The notes: generated by a model from the letters alone, not told the origin. A stretch of 64,000 nucleotides of DNA from Microbulbifer pacificus (GCF_002959965.1 NZ_PREV01000026.1:1464501-1528500), one strand, 5' to 3'; positions 7,884-16,786 are shown, numbered from the stretch's first letter. Made by a program: numbers and translations.

Positions 7884-9272
7884 ATGTTCACCCGCAAAAT
7901 GCTTGCCAGCCTGATCGGCGTGGCAGCTCTCACCGCTCTACCGCTGACAGGACTCAGCCAGGGCGGCAGCAGCGAGCGCACCTCGCTGGAAGCCGAGGCG
8001 CGACTGCCTCTGGAAGACCTGCGCAGTTTCGCCAAAGTGTTCGAGCAGATCCGCCAGGGCTACGTCAACGAAGTCGACGACAGCACCCTGCTGGAGTACG
8101 CCATCAAGGGCATGCTGCAGGGGCTCGACCCTCACTCCGCCTATCTCGACAGCCGCTCCTTCGACGACCTGCAGGCCAACACCACCGGTGAATTTGCCGG
8201 CCTCGGTATCGAAGTGGGTGTCGAAGACGACTACATCACCATCATCACTCCCATGGACGACACCCCCGCCGAACGCGCCGGATTGCGCGCCGGCGATGTG
8301 ATCCTGCGGCTTGCAGGCAAATCCATGCGCGGCGTCAGCCTTGATGAGGCGGTGGAGAAAATGCGCGGACCGGTAGGCTCCGCGGTCACGCTCACGATCG
8401 GGCGCAAAGGACACAAGGAACCCTTTGACGTGACCCTCAAGCGCGACAAGGTGCGCGTGTACAGTGTGCGCGGGGAAATGCTCGAAGACGGCTACGGTTA
8501 TGTACGCATCAGCCAGTTCCAGCTGGATACCGGCGGCGACCTGATGCGGGCGATGAAAAAACTCAAGCAGGAAGGTGACATCAAGGGTCTGGTGATCGAC
8601 CTGCGCAACAACCCCGGTGGCGTACTGCAATCCTCGGTGGAAGTGGTGGATGCCTTTCTGGAAGACGGTCTCGTGGTCTATACCGAGGGCCGCAATGAAT
8701 CCTCCAACCTGCGCTACTCCGCCAGTCCCGGAGATGTCACCAACGGTGCGCCGCTGGTGGTACTGATCAACGATGGTTCCGCCTCCGCCGCGGAAATCGT
8801 CGCCGGAGCCCTGCAGGATCACCGCCGCGCGGTGGTGATGGGAACCGACAGCTTCGGCAAGGGGTCGGTGCAGACAGTGATTCCAATCACCGACGACCGC
8901 GCCATTAAACTCACCACCGCGCTCTACTTCACGCCCAAAGGGCGTTCGATCCAGGCCCAGGGAATCAAACCGGATATCACCGTCGAGCGTGTCCAGGTAA
9001 CCCGCATGGACGGCGTGGCCCGCACCACCGAGGCAGACCTGGCCGGACATTTGGGTAACGGTAACGGCGGCAAGGAGAGCGGGGCAGAAGATCGCAAGCG
9101 CGCCAAAGCCGGCAATGATGACTGGTACGGCCGCGACAACCAGGTGTTCGAAGCGCTGAATGTCCTGAAGGGATTGAACCTGTACGGACATCGCGCACCG
9201 GTTAAAAGCGAAGAGAGCGCTGCACCGGTAGCAAAGGACCAGGTAGCGCGAATTCGCGCGGAAGACTTGTAA
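7884..9272 (+). CDS. ctpA: carboxy-terminal processing protease, S41 family
   Basis: A 462-residue periplasmic serine protease. It has a signal peptide (1-26), an N-terminal helical region, a PDZ domain (about 95-180) and the S41 catalytic domain. The Ser/Lys dyad is visible: the Ser at about 301 in G-S-A-S-A-A-E-I and the Lys at about 326 in S-F-G-K-G-S, 25 residues apart as in characterised family members. Such proteases trim envelope proteins and, in Pseudomonas CtpA, degrade peptidoglycan hydrolases, which fits the adjacent envC. The ATG at 7884 has AAGGA ten bases upstream; a GTG three codons earlier would overlap that site. The C-terminal tail past 400 is charged and low in complexity. 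Confidence 0.94.
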   Translation: MFTRKMLASLIGVAALTALPLTGLSQGGSSERTSLEAEARLPLEDLRSFAKVFEQIRQGYVNEVDDSTLLEYAIKGMLQGLDPHSAYLDSRSFDDLQANTTGEFAGLGIEVGVEDDYITIITPMDDTPAERAGLRAGDVILRLAGKSMRGVSLDEAVEKMRGPVGSAVTLTIGRKGHKEPFDVTLKRDKVRVYSVRGEMLEDGYGYVRISQFQLDTGGDLMRAMKKLKQEGDIKGLVIDLRNNPGGVLQSSVEVVDAFLEDGLVVYTEGRNESSNLRYSASPGDVTNGAPLVVLINDGSASAAEIVAGALQDHRRAVVMGTDSFGKGSVQTVIPITDDRAIKLTTALYFTPKGRSIQAQGIKPDITVERVQVTRMDGVARTTEADLAGHLGNGNGGKESGAEDRKRAKAGNDDWYGRDNQVFEALNVLKGLNLYGHRAPVKSEESAAPVAKDQVARIRAEDL

Positions 9273-9402
9273 TCATCGAGTGACGTTAGTCCAATCGTCC
9301 CCGCCGCAGGCAGACTTTCTGGCGGGGACGGGTTCCATTGCAGGATTGGCGACTACGGAGGCGTAGCCCCCGTACAGTCCCCACAGTAGTAGCGAGGTAG
9401 TC

Positions 9403-9648
9403 ATGCAGCGGTATCGTCGTGGCGAACAGGGAAACCCCATTCCCCCTCGAGCCGATCGCTTCTTCAAAGTCGACAACGACTGGTTCTTCACCGTGCGCGG
9501 TGGCAATACCTTCGGGCCTTTTTCCTGCCGCGAGGAAGCGGAAAAGGCCGTGGACAAGTATCTCAATCCCCTTCAGGAATACTCCGGCAACGTGCGCCCT
9601 TTCGGCAGCCTGCGCGCCCGGCGTTGGCGCAGCGCCAACAGATTCTAA
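9403..9648 (+). CDS. small conserved protein, DUF6316-like
   Basis: An 81-residue basic protein without signal peptide or membrane segment. The central part (D-R-F-F-K-V-D-N-D-W-F-F-T-V-R-G-G) followed by G-P-F-x-x-R-E-E-A-E-K-A-V-D-K-Y-L looks like the small DUF6316-type family found in Pseudomonas relatives. The aromatic strand pair and G-P-F-x-x-x-x-x-A recall GYF_2-like folds. A GGCGTAGCC-rich stretch precedes it but no clear ribosome site. A strong hairpin terminator follows within ten bases of the stop, which supports a real transcript. Function unknown. Confidence 0.65.
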   Translation: MQRYRRGEQGNPIPPRADRFFKVDNDWFFTVRGGNTFGPFSCREEAEKAVDKYLNPLQEYSGNVRPFGSLRARRWRSANRF

Positions 9649-9653
9649 AAAAA

Positions 9654-9678
9654 AATGCCAGGGAGGGAACCTGGCATT
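9654..9678. terminator. bidirectional hairpin terminator
   Basis: AATGCCAGG (9654-9662) pairs perfectly with CCTGGCATT (9670-9678). A run of nine A bases on the left gives a T tract on the minus strand, and the stem lies directly after the small plus-strand gene, so it can serve both directions. Confidence 0.75.
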
Positions 9679-9957
9679 CAAGAATATAGAAAGGGCTGCT
9701 GGATACAGCATGATGAGCCCGGTATCAGCAAATCCTTTTGCTGAACATCTCACTCCAAATCCTTTGAAGCGCCGGGGCAGGCAGTGCTACCGTCAGTGCA
9801 AAGAAGCAAATCAAGTTGCCCCTAAAGTAAAGCGCATTCAGGGTACCCCCCCTGATAGTATTCGCCACCAGGGCAGATACTAAACGCATACCTTCCAGAT
9901 CAGCCTCCATGTCCCAAATCCAGCCAACAACGAATTCCCGCGACCATTTATCCGTGA
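9679..9957. other. intergenic region, nothing recognised
   Basis: About 280 bases between the terminator and the end of the AraC-type gene. A 61-codon minus-strand reading frame (9725-9910) has no ribosome site or family resemblance. I see no repeat or RNA here; it may be the 3' untranslated part of the AraC transcript. Confidence 0.4.
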
Positions 9958-10923
9958 CTACGGAATCTGCTCGGTGGCTTTCTCGCGAACCTCCGAGGGG
10001 GAGAGGCCAAACCGCCGTTTAAACGCCCGATTGAACCAAGCCAGGTTGCTGAAACCAGCGCGATAAGCAAGCGTCGAAATATAGTCCCGACCACTCGCGG
10101 GATTCGCCAGATTTCGATACACCCAGTCCAACCGGATGCCATTGAGATAATCGGTAAAAGTGAAGTTGAATTCGCCGAAAATTTTGCGGAGATATTGAGG
10201 GGAAATATTGAAGTGACGGGCGACCACATCTGAGTTCAATTCAGGATCGAACATGCGCAACCGGATGTAATTACGCATGGCCTGGTAGCGAGCCTGACGG
10301 ACACCACGGTTACCCGCAATGACTTCATTCTCACCATCGACTCCGAGCACCAGTGCGGCCAGATCCATAAGCTGGATTTCCGCCAGTTTGGCCGCGGAGT
10401 CGGAAAGCGAGTCTCCGGATTGATAGAGATTTTCCAGGTACCCGAGCAGCAGCTGGTAGGCACTTCTATCCTGTGGATGAAAATTTTTCCCGATTACCCG
10501 GCCGGGTGCAGCGAGTCGGCTTTCCAGAAATTGCCGAGGCAAACCGATACTGGTGACAAACAGCGCGCCCTGATTCCGGCTGATATAGGGGTCTTCCAAC
10601 GGCAATAAATACATTTGCCCAGGCTTGCAGATAGACTCACTCGTCGAGCCGGAGGTGATACCCAGCGCGCCCTGCCGTGGAATGACCAGCATCATGGAAT
10701 CGTCGCCGTCGGCAATATGAGCGTGGGTGCGCCAGGCTTTGTGGTCGAGAAGATAGGAGTCCGCAACCACCGCGCGAGGGAAAGTCCTCACGGCGACATT
10801 GACGTCCAACTGCTCGCAACCGACGTCCACATCCAGGCCGCACAATGGCGCATAGGTTTCCGCCAGTGCCGTACGGCGCTCACTTTCGGAGTAGTCCTGC
10901 GAATTGAATCGAAAATAGCCCAT
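9958..10923 (-). CDS. AraC-family transcriptional regulator
   Basis: A 321-residue regulator. The N-terminal 200 residues resemble the cupin-like AraC ligand-binding domain (AraC_binding_2 type; L-L-P-L-E-D-P-Y near 110). The C-terminal 100 residues hold two helix-turn-helix motifs, the second marked by I-S-T-L-A-Y-R-A-G-F-S-N-L-A-W-F-N-R-A-F-K. It ends with F-G-L-S-P-S-E-V-R, a typical AraC/XylS ending. The effector is unknown. It is transcribed in the same direction as the his genes but 130 bases downstream of hisF, so it is probably separate. Nothing nearby is an obvious catabolic target. Confidence 0.9.
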   Translation of the reverse strand: MGYFRFNSQDYSESERRTALAETYAPLCGLDVDVGCEQLDVNVAVRTFPRAVVADSYLLDHKAWRTHAHIADGDDSMMLVIPRQGALGITSGSTSESICKPGQMYLLPLEDPYISRNQGALFVTSIGLPRQFLESRLAAPGRVIGKNFHPQDRSAYQLLLGYLENLYQSGDSLSDSAAKLAEIQLMDLAALVLGVDGENEVIAGNRGVRQARYQAMRNYIRLRMFDPELNSDVVARHFNISPQYLRKIFGEFNFTFTDYLNGIRLDWVYRNLANPASGRDYISTLAYRAGFSNLAWFNRAFKRRFGLSPSEVREKATEQIP

Positions 10924-11053
10924 AGAGAACCAGCCGTGTGCCGAACCCTTACTTATAGCACTATTTTCACAGGTTGCCGCTAGCCTCCAGTCTCAATACC
11001 AAAAACGGCGTCCACATTTTCCGCCAGGAACCAATAGCGGAAACGTCCTCATG

Positions 11054-11824
11054 CTACAGACGCATTTCGATACCGGCATCCTGCATAAAGTGTTTTGCCT
11101 CACTAACGGAGTATTCACCGAAGTGGAAAATACTGGCGGCGAGCACTGCATCGGCACCGCCCTTCAATACGCCATCCGCCAGATGCTGCAAATTACCCAC
11201 ACCGCCGGAGGCAATCACCGGTACGGAAACTGCGTCGGAGATGGCGCGGGTCAGCGCCAGGTCAAAACCGTTTTTGGTGCCATCGCGGTCCATGCTGGTG
11301 AGCAGGATTTCACCGGCGCCGTAGCTGTCCATTTTTTTCGCCCATTCCACCGCATCAATTCCGGTGGGTTTGCGACCGCCATGAGTGAAAATCTCCCACT
11401 TGGGCTCTTTGTCATCGCCCACCTGCTTGGCGTCGATGGCGACAACAATACACTGGCTGCCGAAACGGTCGGCGGCCTCGCGCACGAAGTCGGGATTGAA
11501 TACGGCGGCAGAGTTGATGGCGGTTTTGTCGGCGCCGGCATTCAGCAGGTTGCGGATGTCCTGGATCTCCCGCACGCCGCCGCCGACGGTGAGCGGAATG
11601 AATACCTGTGAGGCCATTTTTTCCACGGTGTGCAGGGTGGTGTCGCGCCCTTCGTGGGTGGCGGTGATGTCGAGGAAGGTGATTTCATCGGCGCCGGCTT
11701 CGTTGTAGCGGCGGGCAATTTCCACCGGGTCGCCGGCATCGCGGATGTCGACAAAGTTGACGCCTTTGACGACACGGCCGGCGTCGACGTCGAGACAGGG
11801 AATGATACGTTTGGCGAGGCCCAT
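11054..11824 (-). CDS. hisF: imidazole glycerol phosphate synthase, cyclase subunit HisF
   Basis: A 256-residue TIM barrel that, with HisH, converts PRFAR and ammonia to imidazole glycerol phosphate and AICAR in histidine synthesis. The N-terminus [11 protein letters not shown] contains the first catalytic Asp (12), and V-V-A-I-D-A-K the second near 131; the phosphate loops G-G-G-V-R and A-S-G-G-V-G are present. The frame stays open upstream through hisA, but the ATG at 11824 gives the family start. It lies 16 bases after hisA. Confidence 0.97.
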   Translation of the reverse strand: MGLAKRIIPCLDVDAGRVVKGVNFVDIRDAGDPVEIARRYNEAGADEITFLDITATHEGRDTTLHTVEKMASQVFIPLTVGGGVREIQDIRNLLNAGADKTAINSAAVFNPDFVREAADRFGSQCIVVAIDAKQVGDDKEPKWEIFTHGGRKPTGIDAVEWAKKMDSYGAGEILLTSMDRDGTKNGFDLALTRAISDAVSVPVIASGGVGNLQHLADGVLKGGADAVLAASIFHFGEYSVSEAKHFMQDAGIEMRL

Positions 11825-11840
11825 GGATTGATCCCTGCGG

Positions 11841-12584
11841 TTATTGGTTCCAGCTGTCGCACAGTTCCTGCGCGGCGCGCAGGTCGAGCTTGTCTTCGTA
11901 GATGGCGCGACCGGTGATGGCACCGAAGATTGCGGTGCTGTCGTCGCCGGCTTGCAGCAGCTTTTCAATATCTTCGATACAGCTGACGCCGCCGGAGGCG
12001 ATGATGGGAATCTGCACGGCGCGAGCGAGATCCATGGTGGCTTCGATGTTGACGCCCTGCATCATGCCGTCGCGGGCGATGTCGGTATACACAATGGCAC
12101 TGACACCGCAGTCCTGGAACTGTTTGGCGAGTTCGGTGGCCTGTACGTCGGAGACTTCGGCCCAGCCTTCGGTGGCGACGAGCCCGTCTTTGGCATCGAG
12201 GCCGACGATGATGTGGCCTTCGAATTCACGGCAGGCTTCTTTGACCAGTTTGGGATTTTTTACGGCGGCGGTGCCGATGATGGCCCAGGTGACGCCGGCG
12301 TCGATGTAGCGTTCGATGGTTTTCAGGTCGCGAATTCCGCCACCGATCTGGATCGGGAATTTGGGAAACTGGCGAACGATGGCGTTGACGGCGTAGTCGT
12401 TGACCGGGTTGCCGGCGAAGGCGCCGTTGAGGTCGACGATGTGCAGACGTTTGGCCCCCTGGCTGAGCCAGTGTTCGGCGGTGGCGACCGGGTCGTCGGA
12501 GAAGACGGTGGCGTCTTCCATTTCACCCTGGCGTAGACGCACGCACTCGCCGTCTTTCAGATCAATGGCTGGGATTACGATCAT
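11841..12584 (-). CDS. hisA: phosphoribosylformimino-AICAR phosphate isomerase HisA
   Basis: A 247-residue TIM barrel for the fourth step of histidine synthesis, the isomerisation of ProFAR to [17 protein letters not shown] carries the catalytic Asp8, and the second catalytic Asp lies in Y-T-D-I-A-R-D-G near 130. The G-G-G-I-R and A-S-G-G-V phosphate loops are intact. It is followed by hisF at 16 bases. Unusually, it is separated from hisH upstream by about 300 bases filled with two palindromic repeats. Confidence 0.97.
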   Translation of the reverse strand: MIVIPAIDLKDGECVRLRQGEMEDATVFSDDPVATAEHWLSQGAKRLHIVDLNGAFAGNPVNDYAVNAIVRQFPKFPIQIGGGIRDLKTIERYIDAGVTWAIIGTAAVKNPKLVKEACREFEGHIIVGLDAKDGLVATEGWAEVSDVQATELAKQFQDCGVSAIVYTDIARDGMMQGVNIEATMDLARAVQIPIIASGGVSCIEDIEKLLQAGDDSTAIFGAITGRAIYEDKLDLRAAQELCDSWNQ

Positions 12585-12640
12585 TTGATTTAACTTCCTG
12601 TAGCGGGGGACCTTTTTTATTCAGGACCGGTGGCGGTGGA

Positions 12641-12740
12641 GCACCGGGTATAAGTTTTCAGAACCGCTGTGAATACGTCCCTGTACGCTGCGTCGGCAAC
12701 ATCCCTGTTGCCGACGCTTCTGAAAACTTATACCCGGCAC
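12641..12740. repeat. nested palindromic repeat, family A copy 1
   Basis: The outer arms are 12641-12663 (starting GCACCGGGTATAAG) and 12718-12740, nearly exact inverted copies. Inside lies a second perfect hairpin, 12690-12701 with 12706-12717 (GCGTCGGCAACA, loop TCCC). Between the left outer arm and the inner hairpin is a core, 12665-12689, reading CGCTGTGAATACGTCC then CTGTACGCT. The same plan recurs at 47956 and, inverted relative to this copy, at 62816. It sits between hisH and hisA. Confidence 0.85.
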
Positions 12741-12790
12741 TCCCCCTTCGCATTTAGATTTGCACTTCGTCAGCCGCTTTGGTACTGACC

Positions 12791-12867
12791 TGTAGGAGCC
12801 TGCTTGCAGGCGAGCCCGGGAACGCCGAGCTGGGGCTCGGCAATTCGCCTGCAAGCAGGCTCCTACA
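12791..12867. repeat. REP-like palindrome (GTAGGAGCCTGC type)
   Basis: A perfect 23-base inverted repeat, 12791-12813 and 12845-12867, with arms reading TGTAGGAGCCTGCTTGCAGG then CGA. The loop contains a second small hairpin, GCCGAGC/GCTCGGC (12824-12841). It closely resembles the repetitive extragenic palindromes of Pseudomonas (TGTAGGAGC-type). REPs commonly lie between or after genes, bind DNA proteins and affect mRNA stability. Confidence 0.85.
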
Positions 12868-12888
12868 AAAAAAACGGTTTTTCAGCCT

Positions 12889-13533
12889 TTACGCCGCACC
12901 ATTCCAACCGACAAAATTCTTCAACAACTGCATTCCTGCTTCCGCACTTTTTTCCGGATGGAACTGGGTCGCAAAAATATTGTTGCGGGTGACCGCCGCC
13001 GCAAATGGCACACCGTAGTCGCATTCACCGGCAATGGCTTCGTTGTTTTCCGCGGGCACGTAATAACTGTGCACAAAATAAAACCGGCTGCCGCTTTCAA
13101 TCTCATTCCACAGCGGGTGTCCGACCTTCTGCTGCACCCGATTCCAGCCCATATGCGGGACCTTCAGGTGTTGTCCGTTTTCATAAAGATCTTTGCCGAA
13201 AAACTTTACCGGTTGCGGAAACAGGCCCAGGCAGTCGATACCGCCATTTTCTTCGCTGCTGGCCATCATGATCTGCATACCCACACAGATACCGAGGATA
13301 GGCATACCCGACTCTATGCACTGGTTCAGCAGGGGCACGAAACCGGGACGGATAAAACCTTCCATGCAGTCGCGGATGGCGCCGACGCCGGGGACAATCA
13401 GCCGGTCTGCACCCTGGGCTTCTTCCGGGGTAGTGGCGAGGACGACTTCGTCAGTGGGCGCGACTTTTTTCAGGGCGCTGGCTACGGAGTGGAGGTTTCC
13501 CATACCGTAGTCGAGGACGACGATTCTTTGCAT
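12889..13533 (-). CDS. hisH: imidazole glycerol phosphate synthase, glutaminase subunit HisH
   Basis: A protein of about 214 residues, class I glutamine amidotransferase that supplies ammonia to HisF. The N-terminus V-V-L-D-Y-G-M-G-N-L-H-S is typical. The catalytic Cys lies in L-G-I-C-V-G-M-Q (about 82) and the His/Glu pair in F-H-P-E-K-S near the C-terminus. I chose the ATG at 13533, which matches family starts; another ATG two codons earlier (13539) is possible. The gene starts within about ten bases of the hisB stop, so the two are coupled. Confidence 0.96.
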   Translation of the reverse strand: MQRIVVLDYGMGNLHSVASALKKVAPTDEVVLATTPEEAQGADRLIVPGVGAIRDCMEGFIRPGFVPLLNQCIESGMPILGICVGMQIMMASSEENGGIDCLGLFPQPVKFFGKDLYENGQHLKVPHMGWNRVQQKVGHPLWNEIESGSRFYFVHSYYVPAENNEAIAGECDYGVPFAAAVTRNNIFATQFHPEKSAEAGMQLLKNFVGWNGAA

Positions 13534-13542
13534 GCCCATTTT

Positions 13543-14130
13543 TTACAGAACACCTTTGGTGGAGGGCATGGCGCCTTCCATTCTCGGGTCCGGAGTCAGG
13601 GCCATGCGCAGGGCGCGGCCGAAGGCTTTGAATACGGTTTCGATCTGGTGGTGGGCATTGAAGCCGCGGATGCAGTCGATGTGCAGGGTGACCAGGGCGT
13701 GGTTGACGAATCCCTGGAAGAATTCGTAGAACAGCTCGGTGTCGAAGTTGCCGATGCGCTTCTGGGTAAACGGTACGTTCATGGTGAGGCCGGGACGGCC
13801 GGAGAAGTCGATGACCACGCGGGAAAGCGCTTCATCCAGCGGTACGTAGGCGTGACCGTAGCGGGTCATGCCTTTCTTGTCGCCCACGGCCTGGTTGATG
13901 GCCTTGCCGAGGGTGATGCCGATGTCTTCCACCGTGTGATGGTCGTCGATGTGCACGTCGCCGTCACAGGTGATGTCCATGTCGATCATGCCGTGGCGGG
14001 CGATCTGGTCCATCATGTGCTCAAGGAAGGGGACACCGGTGTTGAATTTGCCGGTGCCTTTGCCGTCGAGATTGACGCTTACCTGAATCTTGGTTTCCAG
14101 GGTGTCGCGATTGACGCTGGCGGTGCGCAT
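13543..14130 (-). CDS. hisB: imidazoleglycerol-phosphate dehydratase
   Basis: A 195-residue monofunctional dehydratase without the fused phosphatase domain found in E. coli HisB. The two metal motifs D-D-H-H-T-V-E-D (62-69) and the later F-N-A-H-H-Q-I-E, plus the substrate segment [12 protein letters not shown] near 30, are present. It makes imidazole acetol phosphate from imidazole glycerol phosphate. It is the first gene of hisBHAF on the minus strand. A TATAAT-like hexamer about 80 bases upstream on the minus strand (14210-14215) may be its -10 box. Confidence 0.96.
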   Translation of the reverse strand: MRTASVNRDTLETKIQVSVNLDGKGTGKFNTGVPFLEHMMDQIARHGMIDMDITCDGDVHIDDHHTVEDIGITLGKAINQAVGDKKGMTRYGHAYVPLDEALSRVVIDFSGRPGLTMNVPFTQKRIGNFDTELFYEFFQGFVNHALVTLHIDCIRGFNAHHQIETVFKAFGRALRMALTPDPRMEGAMPSTKGVL

Positions 14131-14209
14131 GAGGTCTACATCCTTGGTTGCGAGCTTGTTTGCCTGTCAGGGCGACCCCGTTGGTCGTCCCTTGCGATAG
14201 AAGGCGCGA

Positions 14210-14215
14210 ATTATA
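14210..14215 (-). promoter_or_regulatory. possible -10 box for the hisBHAF operon
   Basis: Read on the minus strand this is TATAAT, 80 bases before the hisB start. No clear TTGACA-like -35 stands 17 bases upstream, so it is only a candidate. Between it and hisB, an imperfect GC-rich stem (about 14169-14191) could form in the leader. Confidence 0.35.
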
Positions 14216-14293
14216 CGCCCAAACGCGCCCGAATTTGGCCGTTAGTCTCAGATGAAACTTGATTCGTCACAGAGATCAAATATCATACCGCGC

Positions 14294-14584
14294 ATGACTA
14301 TGACCTCCCGCCATAAGACTCCAATGTGGGTCACCTTCGTGCTGCTGTTCGCGCTCACGCTCGCGCAGCCGGTACTGGCGGAGCATATTCACATCGACGA
14401 TCGCTCGCATCAGCTCTGCGATCTGTCCCACAACCACACGCCCGCGCCCGTGGGCAGTGAGTTCACCTTCGCCAGTCTGAACCTGGCAACGCTGTACACC
14501 GAGCAGCAGGCGCCGGTGGCCCTCGACTGCCAGCCGGAACGTCAGACTGCCCGCGGCCCACCCGCACTCCTGTCACTTCGCTAA
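14294..14584 (+). CDS. small secreted His-rich protein, probable zinc accessory
   Basis: A 96-residue protein with an N-terminal signal peptide (L-L-F-A-L-T-L-A-Q-P-V-L-A before cleavage). The start of the mature part is rich in metal ligands: E-H-I-H-I-D-D-R-S-H-Q-L-C-D-L-S-H-N-H. The rest shows no known domain. It stands 72 bases before a ZnuD-like zinc receptor in the same direction, which suggests it binds zinc in the periplasm. I chose the ATG at 14294; others at 14252 and 14300 are possible. Small H-rich proteins next to zinc receptors are common, but I cannot name a family. Confidence 0.7.
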   Translation: MTMTSRHKTPMWVTFVLLFALTLAQPVLAEHIHIDDRSHQLCDLSHNHTPAPVGSEFTFASLNLATLYTEQQAPVALDCQPERQTARGPPALLSLR

Positions 14585-14656
14585 TAACCAATTTTTTACA
14601 TAGCCGGCACCGGCCTTTGGGTGGCCGCTGCCCGTCCGTGACAGGAATAAACAACA

Positions 14657-16786
14657 ATGTACCGAGTAAACACTCTGGCGCTGGCTATTGCCTGCGCGCT
14701 GTCTTCCTCCGTTTCCGCTCAGACCGCTGCCGACAAGCGGGACAACCTTGAAGAAGTGAACGTCACTGTTTCCCCCCTGGCCAAACCCGCCGACGCGGTG
14801 GCCGCGCCGGTTTCCGTGTTAAAGGGCGACGAGCTGCGCAAATCCGCCGCCGCCACCCTGGGCCAGACTCTCAACAGCCAGCTGGGTGTGGCCAATGCCT
14901 CCTTCGGTGGTGGCGTGGGCCTGCCGGTCATCCGCGGCCAGAGCGCCAACCGGGTGAAGGTACTGAACGACAACCTCGACGTTGCTGACGCTTCCAACAC
15001 CAGCTCCGACCACGCCGCCAGCATTGAACCCCTGCTGGCCAGCAGTATCGAGATCCTGCGCGGTCCCGCTGCTCTGCGTTACGGCAGCGGCGCCATTGGC
15101 GGTGTGGTGAACGTGATCGATGGCCGTATTCCCACCCGCCTGCCGGAAGAACTCGAGGGCGCCGTGGAGATGCGCCACGACACCGCCAACAAGCAGGATG
15201 CCGGTGTCTTTCGTCTGCAGGGTGGCGCGGGCAATCTGGCCTGGTATCTGGACGGAGTCTACCGTGACAACAGTGACACCCAGATTCCCGGTCTCGCCAT
15301 CCGCGAACACGAAGACCACGAGGAGCACCCTGAGGAAGAACACCACGAGGAGGAGTTCAACACCGACGGCTTCGTCGGCAACACCAGTGCCCGCGCCAAG
15401 AGCGGCAGTGCCGGCCTGTCCTGGATTAGCGATAGCGGCTATGTGGGCTTCTCCGTCAATCGCCTGGAGAATAACTACGGTATTCCCCTCGGCACGCACG
15501 AGCACCACCACGAAGAAGACGAAGACGAGGAGCACGCGCTGGAAGACGGTCATGAGGAGGAGCACGAGGAGCACGGCGCCGAGGCGGTGCGCATCGATCT
15601 GGCGCAGACCCGCTACGACCTGAAAGGTGAACACGACTTCAACGGCGACTACTGGGACAAACTCAGCTTCCGCCTCGGCCACAACGACTACGAGCACGTC
15701 GAGCTGGAGGCCCACGGCGATCATTTCCACGAGGGTACCCGCTTCACCAACAAGGCCTGGGAGAGCCGCGTGGAACTGACTCACGACGACGGCGGTGAGT
15801 GGCGCGGCGCTTACGGTCTGCAGTTATCACGCAAGGATTTCGCCGCGGTGGGCGACGAAGCCTTCATCCGCCCGTCTGTTACCGACAGTATCGGCGCCTT
15901 CACCATGAAGGAGCGCGAGTGGGGCAAGTGGCACATGGACCTCGGCGCGCGCCTGGAAAACGTTGCGATCGACCCGGAGTACGGCGATGACAAGGACTTC
16001 GACCTGATCGGCCTGTCCGGCGCCATCCAGTATTTCCTCGCCGAACACCAGCACCTGAGCCTCGGCCTCACCAGCGCCGAGCGCGCGCCGGTGGCGGAAG
16101 AGCTGTTTGCCGACGGTGCGCACCTGGCGGAATCCCGCTACCTGATCGGCAGCGAAAACCTCGACAAGGAAAACTCGCTGAATCTGGAGCTGGGTTATCA
16201 CCACCACAACCAGGATGCCAGCGGCTGGCACGCGGCCAGAGTAGAGGCCAATGTTTTCTACAACCGCATCGCCGACTACATCTACGCCGCCAATACCGGT
16301 CTGGTAGACGACGAGAGCGAGTTCGATATTTACAGCTATCAGAACCGCGACGCCACCTTCTACGGTGCAGAGGCCTCGGTGCAGTTCCCACTGGCAAATG
16401 GGCTCAGTCTGACCCTGTTTGGCGACAGCGTGCGCGCAAGCTTTGACGATGCCATCGCCGGCCAGTCCAGCGAAGTGCCGCGCCTGCCGCCACTGCGCTA
16501 CGGCTTTGCCCTGGGCGGTGACTACGCCGACTGGAACTGGCAGTGGCGCAACACGCACGCCACAGCCCAGAACCACCCCGGCGCCTTCGAGGAAACCACC
16601 GACGCCTACACGCGCATGGACCTCACCGCCCAGTACAACCTGAAACTGGCAGGCAACGATGTGGTGCTCTTCGCCAACGCGCGCAATCTCCTCGACGAGG
16701 AAATTCGCAACGCCACTTCCCTGCTGCGCGACTTTGCCCCAGAAGCCGGGCGCAGTATTGAAGCCGGAGTAAGGTTTCATTTCTGA
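14657..16786 (+). CDS. TonB-dependent zinc receptor, ZnuD-like
   Basis: A 709-residue outer-membrane receptor with a signal peptide (cleavage near V-S-A-Q-T), a plug domain (about 35-160, with V-I-R-G-Q and I-E-I-L-R-G-P-A-A-L-R-Y-G-S-G-A-I-G-G-V-V-N) and a beta-barrel that ends in a terminal Phe (R-F-H-F). Two barrel loops, about 215-235 and 275-310, are packed with His, Glu and Asp (for example H-E-H-H-H-E-E-D). Such loops are the mark of ZnuD zinc importers. Import would be powered by a TonB complex in the inner membrane. The small His-rich protein upstream fits the same task. No clear Zur box was recognised. Confidence 0.88.
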   Translation: MYRVNTLALAIACALSSSVSAQTAADKRDNLEEVNVTVSPLAKPADAVAAPVSVLKGDELRKSAAATLGQTLNSQLGVANASFGGGVGLPVIRGQSANRVKVLNDNLDVADASNTSSDHAASIEPLLASSIEILRGPAALRYGSGAIGGVVNVIDGRIPTRLPEELEGAVEMRHDTANKQDAGVFRLQGGAGNLAWYLDGVYRDNSDTQIPGLAIREHEDHEEHPEEEHHEEEFNTDGFVGNTSARAKSGSAGLSWISDSGYVGFSVNRLENNYGIPLGTHEHHHEEDEDEEHALEDGHEEEHEEHGAEAVRIDLAQTRYDLKGEHDFNGDYWDKLSFRLGHNDYEHVELEAHGDHFHEGTRFTNKAWESRVELTHDDGGEWRGAYGLQLSRKDFAAVGDEAFIRPSVTDSIGAFTMKEREWGKWHMDLGARLENVAIDPEYGDDKDFDLIGLSGAIQYFLAEHQHLSLGLTSAERAPVAEELFADGAHLAESRYLIGSENLDKENSLNLELGYHHHNQDASGWHAARVEANVFYNRIADYIYAANTGLVDDESEFDIYSYQNRDATFYGAEASVQFPLANGLSLTLFGDSVRASFDDAIAGQSSEVPRLPPLRYGFALGGDYADWNWQWRNTHATAQNHPGAFEETTDAYTRMDLTAQYNLKLAGNDVVLFANARNLLDEEIRNATSLLRDFAPEAGRSIEAGVRFHF

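Noticed and set aside
9725..9910. 61-codon minus-strand frame after the AraC gene
   Set aside because: No ribosome site, no family and no conserved composition.
12621..12854. Small minus-strand frame with an R-R-S-V-Q-G-R-I-H-S-G motif that is shared with a plus-strand frame at 62772-63014
   Set aside because: The shared peptide comes from the palindromic repeat itself, not from a gene. It is useful as proof of the repeat only.
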